Of a stretch of DNA of 32,226 bases, positions 25,088-32,226 are shown piece after piece. The stretch is from positions 1 through 32,226 of the forward strand of contig JBEKZI010000017.1 of the NCBI GenBank assembly GCA_049510055.1, given 5' to 3'. The stretch is from JALHTV01 sp049510055 (GTDB taxonomy: Bacteria > Planctomycetota > Phycisphaerae > SM23-33). The notes beneath the pieces are model-generated. The model was not told where the DNA came from. It worked only from the letters and a program-made list of their open reading frames with translations, and ran no database searches. The first letter of the stretch is position 1; every line of letters starts with the position of its first letter. A program made the translations under genes and the position numbers.

Positions 25088-25243
25088 ATGAAGAAGAAAA
25101 AAGGCAAGACACGTGGGAATCAGCGTGGGGGGCTTTCCAGGCAGCAAGCCGATACCACGCATTCCCGCAAGAGAGGGACATCAGCCTTTTCGGAGATGTC
25201 GCGGTGGCAAAAGATTCGAGGCCGGCATGGGCGTAATCGTTAG
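25088..25243 (+). CDS. Small basic protein, 51 residues
   Basis: The product begins MKKKKGKTRGNQRGG and is rich in Lys, Arg and Gln to its end (RWQKIRGRHGRNR). GGAG stands 7 bases before the ATG. It lies 105 bp after typA. No family is recognised; a nucleic-acid-binding role is suggested only by composition. Confidence 0.45.
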   Translation: MKKKKGKTRGNQRGGLSRQQADTTHSRKRGTSAFSEMSRWQKIRGRHGRNR

Positions 25244-25330
25244 TCGCAGATCGGTGACGCCGAAGCCCGAAGGATTGACGCCGGCCGTACGCCGTTTTGT
25301 GCAGCGATGCTCGAATGAACGGAGAACACC

Positions 25331-25537
25331 ATGAGATCGCCCAGCGTCGGCAGGATCGTGATCGACAGGGTGCCGCACTTCCACAAGGGACGGGTCAAGT
25401 TCCTCGGCAGAATCGTGGACCAGGACGGCCACGAGCTGTTCCACGGGAGAACGTACGACTCCCGACTGGAGGCCCGCAAGTACTGCGAGAACGCTGCCCA
25501 GGCCCAGGGCATTCGCCTTTCACGCGAGAAGAGATGA
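25331..25537 (+). CDS. Small basic protein, 68 residues
   Basis: The product MRSPSVGRIVIDRVPHFHKG is followed by RVKFLGRIVDQDGHELFHGR and TYDSRLEARKYCENAAQAQG. The order of two or three strands and a helix resembles small AP2/integrase-arm-like or DUF1508-like folds, but no firm family is assigned. CGGAG lies 7-8 bases before the ATG. The periodic polarity makes it a more convincing protein than the preceding small ORF. Confidence 0.6.
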   Translation: MRSPSVGRIVIDRVPHFHKGRVKFLGRIVDQDGHELFHGRTYDSRLEARKYCENAAQAQGIRLSREKR

Positions 25538-25841
25538 CGGCTGCATGCCTCTAAGAGTGCCCGCGAAGACGGGCTTCTTGTCCCTCTACCCATCGCGGCG
25601 AGCCTCCCTTGGCAAGTCGGAATCGCGATTTCACACCGCCACGTCGGAACTCCAGGGCGGGGGCACCAAAACCGGGGCGGAAAAATGTTGCACAACAGGG
25701 GCCGTCAGAGACAATCAAGGGTCCCGGACCTGCCACCGTCGTGGGGCACGGTCTCGGGAAGGCATTTCCGATGGGGAGTCGGTTTGGGACGACAAGTCCG
25801 ACCCAACCTCCGCTAAGGAAGCAAGCAAAAAGGAGCTTGGC
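25538..25841. other. Intergenic region before the SPFH gene
   Basis: 304 bases without a supported gene. GCCCGCGAAGACGGGC followed by TTCTTGT near 25559 is a weak terminator-like hairpin. The second copy of the 43-bp repeat lies at 25595-25637. The frame of the SPFH gene is open across this stretch but has no good start and no family likeness. Confidence 0.45.
25595..25637. repeat. 43-bp dispersed repeat, copy 2
   Basis: It matches 17476-17518 at 39 of 43 positions in the same orientation. As with copy 1, it lies about 160-205 bp before a plus-strand gene for a membrane or exported protein. Confidence 0.7.
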
Positions 25842-27839
25842 ATGACGGCGGCAATGATTGCGTACCTCCTGGGCGCGGTGGTGGTGATCTTGGTTCTGCC
25901 CTCCATTCGCATGATCGGGCCGACGCAGATCGGCCTGGTGCTGAAGCGTTTTTCGTTCAAGAAGCTTTCCGAAGACAACCCCATCGCCTTCCAGGGCGAG
26001 CCCGGTTATCAGGCGGAGTTGCTGATGCCCGGCTTTCGCTTCAAGTTCTGGATTCTGTACAAGGTGGAGAAGCACTCCTGGGTGCAGATACCGGCCGGGC
26101 AGATCGGCGTGGTCATCAGCCAGATCGGCGCGGCCTTGCCCGTCGGCGCCAAATCCGCCGTCTACAAGCCGGAATTCGGCAACTTCACGCATTTGAAGAC
26201 CTTTGTCGAGCAGGGCGGCCAGAAGGGCGTTCAGCGGCCGGTGCTTCCCCCTGGAACGTTGGCGCCGATTCATCCGGTGGGCTTCTTGGTCATCACCCAG
26301 ACCCGCGCCTATGGGATACCGGTTTCCACGGAGTTGAAACGATACGCCACCGAACACGGGGGCACGCTGGACCCGGCCGTCTTCGGCCTGGCCCCCGAGC
26401 AACTGTCGGTCACCCGCATTGAGCCGTTCCAGGGAGTGCAGGACGCCAAGGGGAAAATGCTCGACACGATCGGCATCGTCACCGTCTTTGAAGGCGACCC
26501 TCTGCCCGCCGGCGACATTGCCAGCCGGATAGGCGGATTCAAGGACATCGAGGACCTGGAGAAATCCGGCGGGGGCGGTCCGATGGCGATCGAGAAAATC
26601 CTGGGCATGAAAAACGAAATTCACAACAACTACCAGGATTTCCAAAAGTTCCTCGACGCCGGCGGAAAGATCGGCCTCCAGCACGATCCGCTGCTGTACG
26701 GCGCCTACAACCTCAATCCGTTCCTGGTGGGCGTGGAGACCGTGCCCATGCTGGTGGTCCAGCAGGGCGAGGTAGCGGTCATCAAGGCCTATGTCGGACT
26801 GCCCAGCGAGGATGTTTCCGGGCTGGAGTTCAAGTTCGGCACGCTGGTGAAGCCCGGCCATCGCGGCATCTGGGAAGAACCCCTGCGGACGGGCAAGTAT
26901 CCGATCAACCCGCGGTGCTATCAGGCGGAGATCGTTCCGACGTTCATCCTGACGCTCAGTTGGGCGGATGCGACGAGCCGCGCCCATCAGCTCGACGCGG
27001 AACTGAAGCCCATCGACGCCAAGAGCCGAGAAGGCTTCATCTTCCATATCGACCTCCAGGTGCAGATCCACGTGCCGGACACCAAGGCCCCGCGGGTCAT
27101 CTCCATCGTCGGCACCATGCAGAATCTGGTCAGCGAGGTCCTTCAGGCGGCCGTGGGCAACCACTTCCGCGACAAGTTGCAGAGCCTGCCGGCGGTCCGG
27201 TTCATCGAGACCCGCCAGGAAGTCCAGCGCGAGGCCTTCGAGCACATCAAGAGCCAGTTGAACCAGTACGAGGTGGAGACCAAGGGCGTCTACATTCAGG
27301 ACGTCGTCCTGCCGGCGCAATTGGTGGAGGTCCTGACGCAGCGGGAAATCGCCAACCAGCGGATCGAGACGCTCAAGAAGCAGCAGCAGGCGGAAGGCCA
27401 GCGCATTTCGATGGAAAAGACCAAGGGCCAGGCGGACATGCAGGCCCAGTTGGCCAGTTCCGAAGTGCAAATTTCCATCAAGGAGAACAACGCCAAGGCC
27501 CGCAAGGCCGAGGCGGACGGCGAGGCGGCGTACATCCAGCAGACGGGAACCGCCAAGGGCGCCGAGGTGCGGGCCGTCGGCCTGGCCCGCGCCGAGGGCT
27601 ACCGGGCGCAGGTGGAGGCCCTGGGCTCCGTGCCCACGGCGGTGGTCAACGCCGTCACGGCGCTGTCGGACAAGAACCTCAAATTCGTGCCGGAGATCCT
27701 CGTGACCGGCGGCAGCGGCGCCGGCGCCGTCGAGGGGTTGGCGGCCGCGTTGATGCGGTACCTCAACCCCGGCAAGGCGCCGGCGGATTCCAAAGAAGAA
27801 AAGGCCGCTCTACCTGCCGGCAAGGCCGAGAAGAAATAA
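25842..27839 (+). CDS. SPFH/band 7 (flotillin-like) membrane protein
   Basis: A 665-residue protein anchored by one N-terminal helix (MIAYLLGAVVVILVLPSIRM). An SPFH-type region with IGVVISQIGAALPVG and VVQQGEVAVIKAYVG follows. From about 480 a long coiled coil starts (EVLTQREIANQRIETLKKQQ and the alanine/glutamate-rich repeats after it), then GYRAQVEALGSVPTAVVNAV and a Lys/Ala tail. Such proteins form large membrane-bound oligomers linked to lipid domains, protease control or envelope stability. AAAAAGGAG stands 7 bases before ATG 25842, which decides the start. It is a single gene ended by the hairpin at 27879. Confidence 0.88.
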   Translation: MTAAMIAYLLGAVVVILVLPSIRMIGPTQIGLVLKRFSFKKLSEDNPIAFQGEPGYQAELLMPGFRFKFWILYKVEKHSWVQIPAGQIGVVISQIGAALPVGAKSAVYKPEFGNFTHLKTFVEQGGQKGVQRPVLPPGTLAPIHPVGFLVITQTRAYGIPVSTELKRYATEHGGTLDPAVFGLAPEQLSVTRIEPFQGVQDAKGKMLDTIGIVTVFEGDPLPAGDIASRIGGFKDIEDLEKSGGGGPMAIEKILGMKNEIHNNYQDFQKFLDAGGKIGLQHDPLLYGAYNLNPFLVGVETVPMLVVQQGEVAVIKAYVGLPSEDVSGLEFKFGTLVKPGHRGIWEEPLRTGKYPINPRCYQAEIVPTFILTLSWADATSRAHQLDAELKPIDAKSREGFIFHIDLQVQIHVPDTKAPRVISIVGTMQNLVSEVLQAAVGNHFRDKLQSLPAVRFIETRQEVQREAFEHIKSQLNQYEVETKGVYIQDVVLPAQLVEVLTQREIANQRIETLKKQQQAEGQRISMEKTKGQADMQAQLASSEVQISIKENNAKARKAEADGEAAYIQQTGTAKGAEVRAVGLARAEGYRAQVEALGSVPTAVVNAVTALSDKNLKFVPEILVTGGSGAGAVEGLAAALMRYLNPGKAPADSKEEKAALPAGKAEKK

Positions 27840-27878
27840 GGCCGCCGGTGCAGGCTTGATGGGGCGGTTTAACCGCTA

Positions 27879-27913
27879 GGGCACGCAGTTCCGTTTATCG
27901 GAACTGCGTGCCC
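27879..27913. terminator. 15-bp perfect hairpin between convergent genes
   Basis: GGGCACGCAGTTCCG (27879-27893) pairs exactly with CGGAACTGCGTGCCC (27899-27913) around TTTAT. There is no T-run on either side, but it sits between the convergent SPFH and lipoprotein genes where a two-way terminator is expected. Confidence 0.65.
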
Positions 27914-27926
27914 CCCGAAGCGGATG

Positions 27927-28328
27927 CTAAGGAGCGACGACTTTCACGTTGAATTCCGTCGAGGTCTCCTCGCCGGTTTCCGGCGTTCCCTTCACGTAGA
28001 TCTTATATTCACCGAGGTTGGCGTTCTTGCCCGCCGTAATCCGCAGAGGCACACGTGGCGTTTCGCTCGCTTTGACCAGAACTTCGGTCGGCGACACGCT
28101 GATGCCTTCGGAGGCTTTAATGTGCAGCTTCACGTCCTGCTTGAAATACTCGCCTCGATGAAGCGAAATGGTGACATCTTTGGTTTCACCCTGTTTAAGC
28201 TCCTCGCCGAAGGTCGGAACGGCGATTTTGAATCCCTCCTCTTTGGCCATGCCCCCACCCCGGGGGCTCGTGCAGCCGTAGGCGACTGTTAAAGCCAGCA
28301 CCATCCCAATCACGATTCCGATTCTCAT
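27927..28328 (-). CDS. Small lipoprotein of unknown function
   Basis: The 133-residue product has a lipoprotein signal (MRIGIVIGMVLALTVAYGC with Cys19). The mature part is all-beta in appearance: KIAVPTFGEELKQGETKDVT, then VLVKASETPRVPLRIT and EYKIYVKGTPETG. It resembles the immunoglobulin-like NEW3-type domains of exported proteins, a tentative comparison. AAAGGAAA lies 7 bases before the ATG. It is divergent from the reductase gene. Confidence 0.7.
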   Translation of the reverse strand: MRIGIVIGMVLALTVAYGCTSPRGGGMAKEEGFKIAVPTFGEELKQGETKDVTISLHRGEYFKQDVKLHIKASEGISVSPTEVLVKASETPRVPLRITAGKNANLGEYKIYVKGTPETGEETSTEFNVKVVAP

Positions 28329-28506
28329 AGCCGTTTCCTTTCGTAAAAATGGACCGTGTTCCTAAAGCCGCCGTATCAATATCTGTTCCTCTAAACGCTG
28401 CTTGCATCCAAATTGTAGGCACGCAGGAAACGAAACGAGGAAATTGCGGACCCTCCCTGTTTCCTGTCTGATATGAATGTTCCCGCAGTACCCCCCGGCT
28501 GGGCAG

Positions 28507-28536
28507 TTGAGAGACGGGGTATCGGGTGGCTACCAT
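28507..28536 (+). promoter_or_regulatory. Candidate promoter of the third aldo/keto reductase
   Basis: TTGAGA (28507-28512) and TACCAT (28531-28536) are 18 bp apart, and a strong AAGGAGGT lies before the ATG at 28573. The transcript would have a leader of about 30 bases. Confidence 0.4.
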
Positions 28537-28572
28537 GGGGAAGCACCGAATTCTCATAAGGAGGTATCATAA

Positions 28573-29556
28573 ATGCAGACGCGCAAACTGGGCAAGGACC
28601 TTGTCGTCTCCGCCATGGGCTTAGGCTGCATGGGCATGAGCGAGTTCTACGGGGCCTCCGACGAGGCGGAGTCCATTGCCGTCATCCACCGGGCGTTGGA
28701 CGCCGGGGTGACGCTGCTGGACACGGCCGACATGTACGGCCCCTTCACCAACGAACGCCTGGTGGGCAAGGCCCTGCGGGGGCGGCGGGCCGGGGTGGTG
28801 CTGGCGACCAAGTTCGGCAACGTCCGCGGGCCCAAGGGCGAATTCCTGAAGGTCGACGGGCGGCCCGAATACGTCCGCCAGGCCTGCGAGGCGAGCCTGA
28901 AGCGCCTCAACGTCGAAACCATCGACCTGTACTACCAGCACCGGGTCGATCCGGACACGCCCATCGAGGACACCGTCGGCGCGATGGCGGAGCTGGTGCG
29001 GGCGGGCAAGGTCCGCTATCTGGGCCTTTCCGAGGCCGCCCCCGCCACGCTGCGCCGCGCCTGCGCCGTCCACCCCATCGCAGCGTTGCAGACCGAGTAC
29101 TCGCTGTGGACCCGCGATCCGGAGGGCCCGGTCCTGGATACCTGCCGCGAGTTGGGGGTGGGTTTCGTCGCCTACAGCCCGCTGGGGCGGGGCTTCCTCA
29201 CCGCCCGGTTCAAGAAACCGCAGGATTTTTCGGACAGCGACTTCCGCCACACGCATCCGCGATTCCAGGGTGAGAACCTCCAGCGCAACCTGCGCCTGGC
29301 CGAGGCCGTGGAACGCATGGCCCGCGAGAAAGGCTGCACGCCGGCCCAGCTGGCCCTGGCCTGGGTGCTGGGGCGGGGCGAGGATATCGTCCCCATTCCG
29401 GGGACCAAGCATCTTCGCTACCTGGAGGAGAATCTGGCGGCACTAGAGATTCGCCTGACGGCCGAGGAACTTGGCCGCCTGGATGAAGCCTTTCCGCCCG
29501 GTGCGGCCGCCGGCGATCGCTACCATCCCCACGGCATGCGGGCCATCAACCGCTGA
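28573..29556 (+). CDS. Aldo/keto reductase (AKR13-like, no Fe-S domain)
   Basis: A 327-residue soluble aldo/keto reductase. The catalytic residues are Asp50 and Tyr55 (LLDTADMYG), Lys80 (LATKFG) and His123 (YYQHRVD). The NADPH-phosphate site near the end reads IPGTKHLRYLEENLAAL. The Y-Y-Q-H-R-V-D segment is typical of the YghZ/AKR13-type group, which act on various aldehydes and ketones; the natural substrate is unknown. It lacks the cluster-binding tail of the two reductases at 4587-6861. The AAGGAGGT binding site is near perfect. Confidence 0.92.
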   Translation: MQTRKLGKDLVVSAMGLGCMGMSEFYGASDEAESIAVIHRALDAGVTLLDTADMYGPFTNERLVGKALRGRRAGVVLATKFGNVRGPKGEFLKVDGRPEYVRQACEASLKRLNVETIDLYYQHRVDPDTPIEDTVGAMAELVRAGKVRYLGLSEAAPATLRRACAVHPIAALQTEYSLWTRDPEGPVLDTCRELGVGFVAYSPLGRGFLTARFKKPQDFSDSDFRHTHPRFQGENLQRNLRLAEAVERMAREKGCTPAQLALAWVLGRGEDIVPIPGTKHLRYLEENLAALEIRLTAEELGRLDEAFPPGAAAGDRYHPHGMRAINR

Positions 29557-29562
29557 GGCCTG

Positions 29563-29582
29563 CCTGCCTGCCGGCAGGCAGG
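29563..29582. repeat. 20-bp perfect palindrome
   Basis: CCTGCCTGCCGGCAGGCAGG is its own reverse complement. It follows the reductase stop by 6 bp. Similar palindromes are scattered through the genomes of many uncultured bacteria, from recollection. It may act as a weak terminator here. Confidence 0.7.
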
Positions 29583-29678
29583 GCGGATTGCGGTGACAAG
29601 CGCCGTGCGGCGCGGCACAATGAAAAAGCCGGTCGGCATCGGCCACCGGCCGTCGAAAAAATAACCCGGGAGGTTGTC

Positions 29679-30962
29679 ATGTCTCCGACGGATCTTGATT
29701 CGGAATTGAGCCGGCGCGTCCGCGATCTGGTGCGCCAGGATTTTGCGCCGCGGTTCGGGGAGCTCCAAGGCCAATGGGCGTCGCATCCGCTGTGGGATCA
29801 GCTCCGGCGGCTCGGCACGGAGCTATGGATCGACACCGGCGACATGGACGCGGCCGCGAAAATCTGGACGCGGGAATTTTCCGCCCTGACCACCAACAAC
29901 ACGCTCCTGAACAAGGAGATTCAAAAGGGCGCCTACGACGGCCTGATGGTTGAGGCCGCCAAGCTGCTGAAGGACTTCCCCCGCCTGACCGAGCGCGATC
30001 GGCGACTGGAGATGGCCTTCATTCTGAACGCCCGGCACGGCCTGCGGCTGGTGGAGCGGTTCGACGCGTACGTCTCCGTCGAGGAGCACACCGACCTGGC
30101 CATGGACGTCGAGGCGGCCGTGGCATACGCCCGGCGGTACTATGCGATATGTCCCCAGCGCTTCATCGTGAAGATTCCCTTCACGGCGGCCGGCCTGCTG
30201 GCCACGCGAAAACTGGCGGCCGAGGGAATTCCCGTCAACCACACGCTGGGTTTCTCGGCCCGCCAGAATTACGTGATTACCCTCATCGGCCGCCCGCAGT
30301 ACGTCAACGTGTTCCTGGGCCGGCTGAACAGCTTCGTCGCCGACAACAAGCTGGGCGACGGCCTATACGTCGGCGAGAAGGCGACGCTGGCCTCCCAGGC
30401 CGCGGTCCGCCGGCTTCGAAAGGCCAAGGGAACACCGACGCGCCAGATTGCCGCCAGCTTTCGCCAGGGCCGGCAGGTGGGGGACTTGGCCGGCGTGGAC
30501 GTGATGACCATCCCGCCCAATGTCGCCGCGGAGTTTCGCGACGCGGCCGGCGATCCCCAAAAAGTTCAGGATTGCACGGGACGCCAGTACGCCCCGAAGT
30601 TCGCTCCCCAGGCCGCCACGGCGGGATTGAACACGCTGTGGGACGTGGAGGACAAGCTCGTCGCCGCCGCCGAGGCGCTCCAGCAGGAGGACCTGGAGCA
30701 CTTCACGCCCCAGGAGCTGATTCAGTTCTTTGCTCACCATGGCTGCGGGGATTTCCTGGTCGATTGGACGACGCAGCAGCGGGCGACCAGCGCCAAGGAA
30801 GGCAAGATCCCCCGCCTGGAGAATTGGAAGGACCTCCTGGCCGGCGGGCGCATCGGCCTAGACGCCCTGATCAATCTGGGCGGCCTGAGCAGCTTCACCG
30901 CCGACCAAAATGATATGGACCGCCGCGTCGCGGATGTCCTGAAAACGAGAAAATCGTCCTAG
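29679..30962 (+). CDS. Transaldolase-family protein
   Basis: A 427-residue member of the transaldolase/fructose-6-phosphate aldolase superfamily. Visible are LWIDTGDMDAAAKIW and ALTTNNTLL near the N-terminus, VSVEEHTDLAMDVEAAVAYA, and RFIVKIPFTAAGLLA with the presumed Schiff-base Lys165. HTLGFSARQ follows as the next strand. The product is longer than standard transaldolase B (about 317) and has a C-terminal extension of roughly 110 residues (FTPQELIQFFAHHGCGDFLV and so on). GGGAGG stands 6-7 bases before the ATG. The pathway cannot be named; a sugar-phosphate aldolase role is likely. Confidence 0.85.
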   Translation: MSPTDLDSELSRRVRDLVRQDFAPRFGELQGQWASHPLWDQLRRLGTELWIDTGDMDAAAKIWTREFSALTTNNTLLNKEIQKGAYDGLMVEAAKLLKDFPRLTERDRRLEMAFILNARHGLRLVERFDAYVSVEEHTDLAMDVEAAVAYARRYYAICPQRFIVKIPFTAAGLLATRKLAAEGIPVNHTLGFSARQNYVITLIGRPQYVNVFLGRLNSFVADNKLGDGLYVGEKATLASQAAVRRLRKAKGTPTRQIAASFRQGRQVGDLAGVDVMTIPPNVAAEFRDAAGDPQKVQDCTGRQYAPKFAPQAATAGLNTLWDVEDKLVAAAEALQQEDLEHFTPQELIQFFAHHGCGDFLVDWTTQQRATSAKEGKIPRLENWKDLLAGGRIGLDALINLGGLSSFTADQNDMDRRVADVLKTRKSS

Positions 30963-30971
30963 CCGTCGCGG

Positions 30972-31367
30972 TCACGCCACGTGCATTGGCCGGGGCACTG
31001 CCGCGTAGGCCGACAGGATCGCCTGGGCCAGCGGCAGCTTGGCCAGCAGGATAAGGATGTCCGGCAGCATGGACTTCAGCAGCACGGCGTCCCACGTGAC
31101 CGGCCCTTGCCACTGCTGGATTGAAAACCAACCCATGCCCACCACGCCCACCAGCACCAAAGCGGCGTTGAGCAAGTACGCCGCCAAGGCTGTCCGCCGC
31201 CAGAAAAATAGCAGCGGCACCACCACAACGCTCAACGCACAGGAAACCGCCGGTACCGTGTTGAGCGCCTTGGCGGCGGGCGGATGAATCCGAAGGTGCA
31301 GTAGCAGCCCGCCGAGAGAGACCAGGAACATCACCAGGATCAGCATGCGAATTTCTTTTCGGGACAT
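30972..31367 (-). CDS. Small four-helix membrane protein
   Basis: A 131-residue hydrophobic protein with four likely membrane helices: ILVMFLVSLGGLLLHL, VPAVSCALSVVVVPLLFF, AAYLLNAALVLVGVVGMGWF, and a last one near ILILLAKLPLAQAIL. No family is recognised. ATG 31367 has GGGAG upstream and lies about 46 bp after a TATAAT box. It is convergent with the transaldolase gene, 9 bp from its end. Confidence 0.7.
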   Translation of the reverse strand: MSRKEIRMLILVMFLVSLGGLLLHLRIHPPAAKALNTVPAVSCALSVVVVPLLFFWRRTALAAYLLNAALVLVGVVGMGWFSIQQWQGPVTWDAVLLKSMLPDILILLAKLPLAQAILSAYAAVPRPMHVA

Positions 31368-31412
31368 GAGGTGACTCCCATAGTTGGAGAAATGACGGGT
31401 TCTTTGCGGCCC

Positions 31413-31418
31413 ATTATA
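31413..31418 (-). promoter_or_regulatory. -10 box for the small membrane protein
   Basis: A perfect TATAAT on the minus strand, 45 bp before the ATG at 31367. No good -35 box is seen 16-18 bp upstream. Confidence 0.4.
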
Positions 31419-31584
31419 GCACCCGTCCTTGCGGATAGTGGACCCAGCGGCGGGGGCGTTGTCAACCGGCCTAGAATGACACGCGAGGTTTGTGCGGCGG
31501 GCCGGATCTTGCGACGCCTCTTGCGGACGTTCGGCTGAAGGTTTAAGGTGAGTGCGAAACAGGCCCGTCAAGGAGCCCTGCGTC

Positions 31585-32226
31585 ATGGCAAAAAGCGCCG
31601 GCCGCGTCAAGGTTTCCTGGCCTTGGGTTTCCCGGGTGCGGGGATTGATCGTGGAGCAATTCGCGGCGGACGTTTTCCCGATCCTGGAGCCTTCGCAACT
31701 GGAGGCGCTGCTGCCCGGCAAGATGCTGCGGACTCGCCTGGCCGGCCGGTGGATGGAGGCGGGGCTGCCGGCCGATCGGCGGACGGTGGAGGCCTGCTGT
31801 GCGGCCGTCGAGCTGGCGCACACCGGCAGCCTGTGCCACGACGACGTCATCGACGCCGGCCTGATCCGCCGGGCCGCCCCCACGCTGTGGCGGCAGACGG
31901 GCTGCTCGGCGGCCGTGCTGATCGGCGACGTCCTGGTCTGCCGGGCCATCGAACTGGTCCTGTCGGTCGAGGGCGGCCGACACGTGGCCTGCTTCCTGGC
32001 CAAGGTCCGCCAGACGGTGGCCGCCGAGGCCGAGCAGGAGTTGCTCCTTCGGAATCATTCCATCGACGAACCGACCTACCTCCGCCTGGCGCGGGGAAAG
32101 ACCGGGGCGCTGTTTTCATTCGCGGCCAAGGTGTGCGGCGGGGCGGATGAGGCCCTGGCGGCCGCGCTGGAAGAAGCCGGCTACCGCATCGGCACGGCGT
32201 ACCAATTGGCCGACGACCTGCTGGAC
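31585..32226 (+). CDS. Polyprenyl diphosphate synthase (3' end cut)
   Basis: The first 214 residues of a trans-prenyltransferase are visible; the gene continues past the window. It holds the substrate-binding GKMLRTR, the first aspartate-rich motif in LCHDDVIDAG, and at the very end the second one in QLADDLLD. Such enzymes build octaprenyl- or similar chains for quinones and carriers. AAGGAG stands about 10 bases before the ATG. The chain length of the product cannot be judged. Confidence 0.9.
   Translation, partial: MAKSAGRVKVSWPWVSRVRGLIVEQFAADVFPILEPSQLEALLPGKMLRTRLAGRWMEAGLPADRRTVEACCAAVELAHTGSLCHDDVIDAGLIRRAAPTLWRQTGCSAAVLIGDVLVCRAIELVLSVEGGRHVACFLAKVRQTVAAEAEQELLLRNHSIDEPTYLRLARGKTGALFSFAAKVCGGADEALAAALEEAGYRIGTAYQLADDLLD

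Noticed and set aside
23078..25162. 694-codon open frame on the minus strand
   Set aside because: It covers typA in antisense, with its unmistakable GTPase motifs on the plus strand. Composition is typical of an antisense shadow.
25545..25841. N-terminal extension of the SPFH protein
   Set aside because: The frame is open, but the strong AAAAAGGAG before ATG 25842 and the membrane helix right after it fix the start. The region also holds a dispersed repeat.

Overview
The window is high-GC bacterial DNA with compact, mostly housekeeping gene content. The mix of genes (two ferredoxin-domain aldo/keto reductases, CsrA, MtnA, large secreted TPR proteins, an SPFH protein, and a tmRNA tag ending in LALAA) would fit an uncultured Planctomycetota-type organism. 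That placement is inference from gene content and style only; no taxonomic marker was compared.

Left part (1-9200). On the minus strand lie the 5' end of a membrane/TPR-type gene, a 24-codon small gene with its own promoter, ribosome binding site and 17-bp hairpin, then argJ and argC, and the rplM-rpsI ribosomal operon with a clear sigma-70 type promoter and terminator. A PPC/DUF296 gene follows on the plus strand. Two overlapping minus-strand aldo/keto reductases with C-terminal 4Fe-4S clusters, csrA, then plus-strand mtnA and the tmRNA gene ssrA complete this part.

Centre (9474-17472). This is the most interesting part. A minus-strand gene set reads, in transcription order: PqqD-like protein (RRE type), transglutaminase-like cysteine protease (lasso B2 type), eight tandem genes for 33-37 residue precursor peptides plus one decayed ninth copy, an HPr-kinase-like protein, a nucleotidyltransferase-fold protein, and a B12-binding radical SAM enzyme. 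A convergent ABC exporter follows. The precursors have a constant leader of lasso type (Tyr7, Pro10, Leu12, Thr22) and short variable tails sharing a Ser-Gly pair. No asparagine-synthetase-like lasso cyclase is present, and the tails lack the acidic ring residue of lasso peptides. I read it as a lasso-related but probably non-lasso RiPP system with a multi-gene precursor array.

Right part (17679-32226). A secreted TPR/DUF3352-like protein precedes an OmpR-type two-component pair (sensor kinase and regulator overlapping by 14 bp). Then come typA/bipA, two small basic ORFs, an SPFH/flotillin-like protein, a small lipoprotein (minus), a third aldo/keto reductase, a transaldolase-like protein, a small four-helix membrane protein (minus) and the 5' part of a polyprenyl diphosphate synthase cut by the window end. 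A 43-bp sequence is found upstream of both the TPR protein and the SPFH gene, and a 20-bp perfect palindrome lies between the third reductase and the transaldolase.
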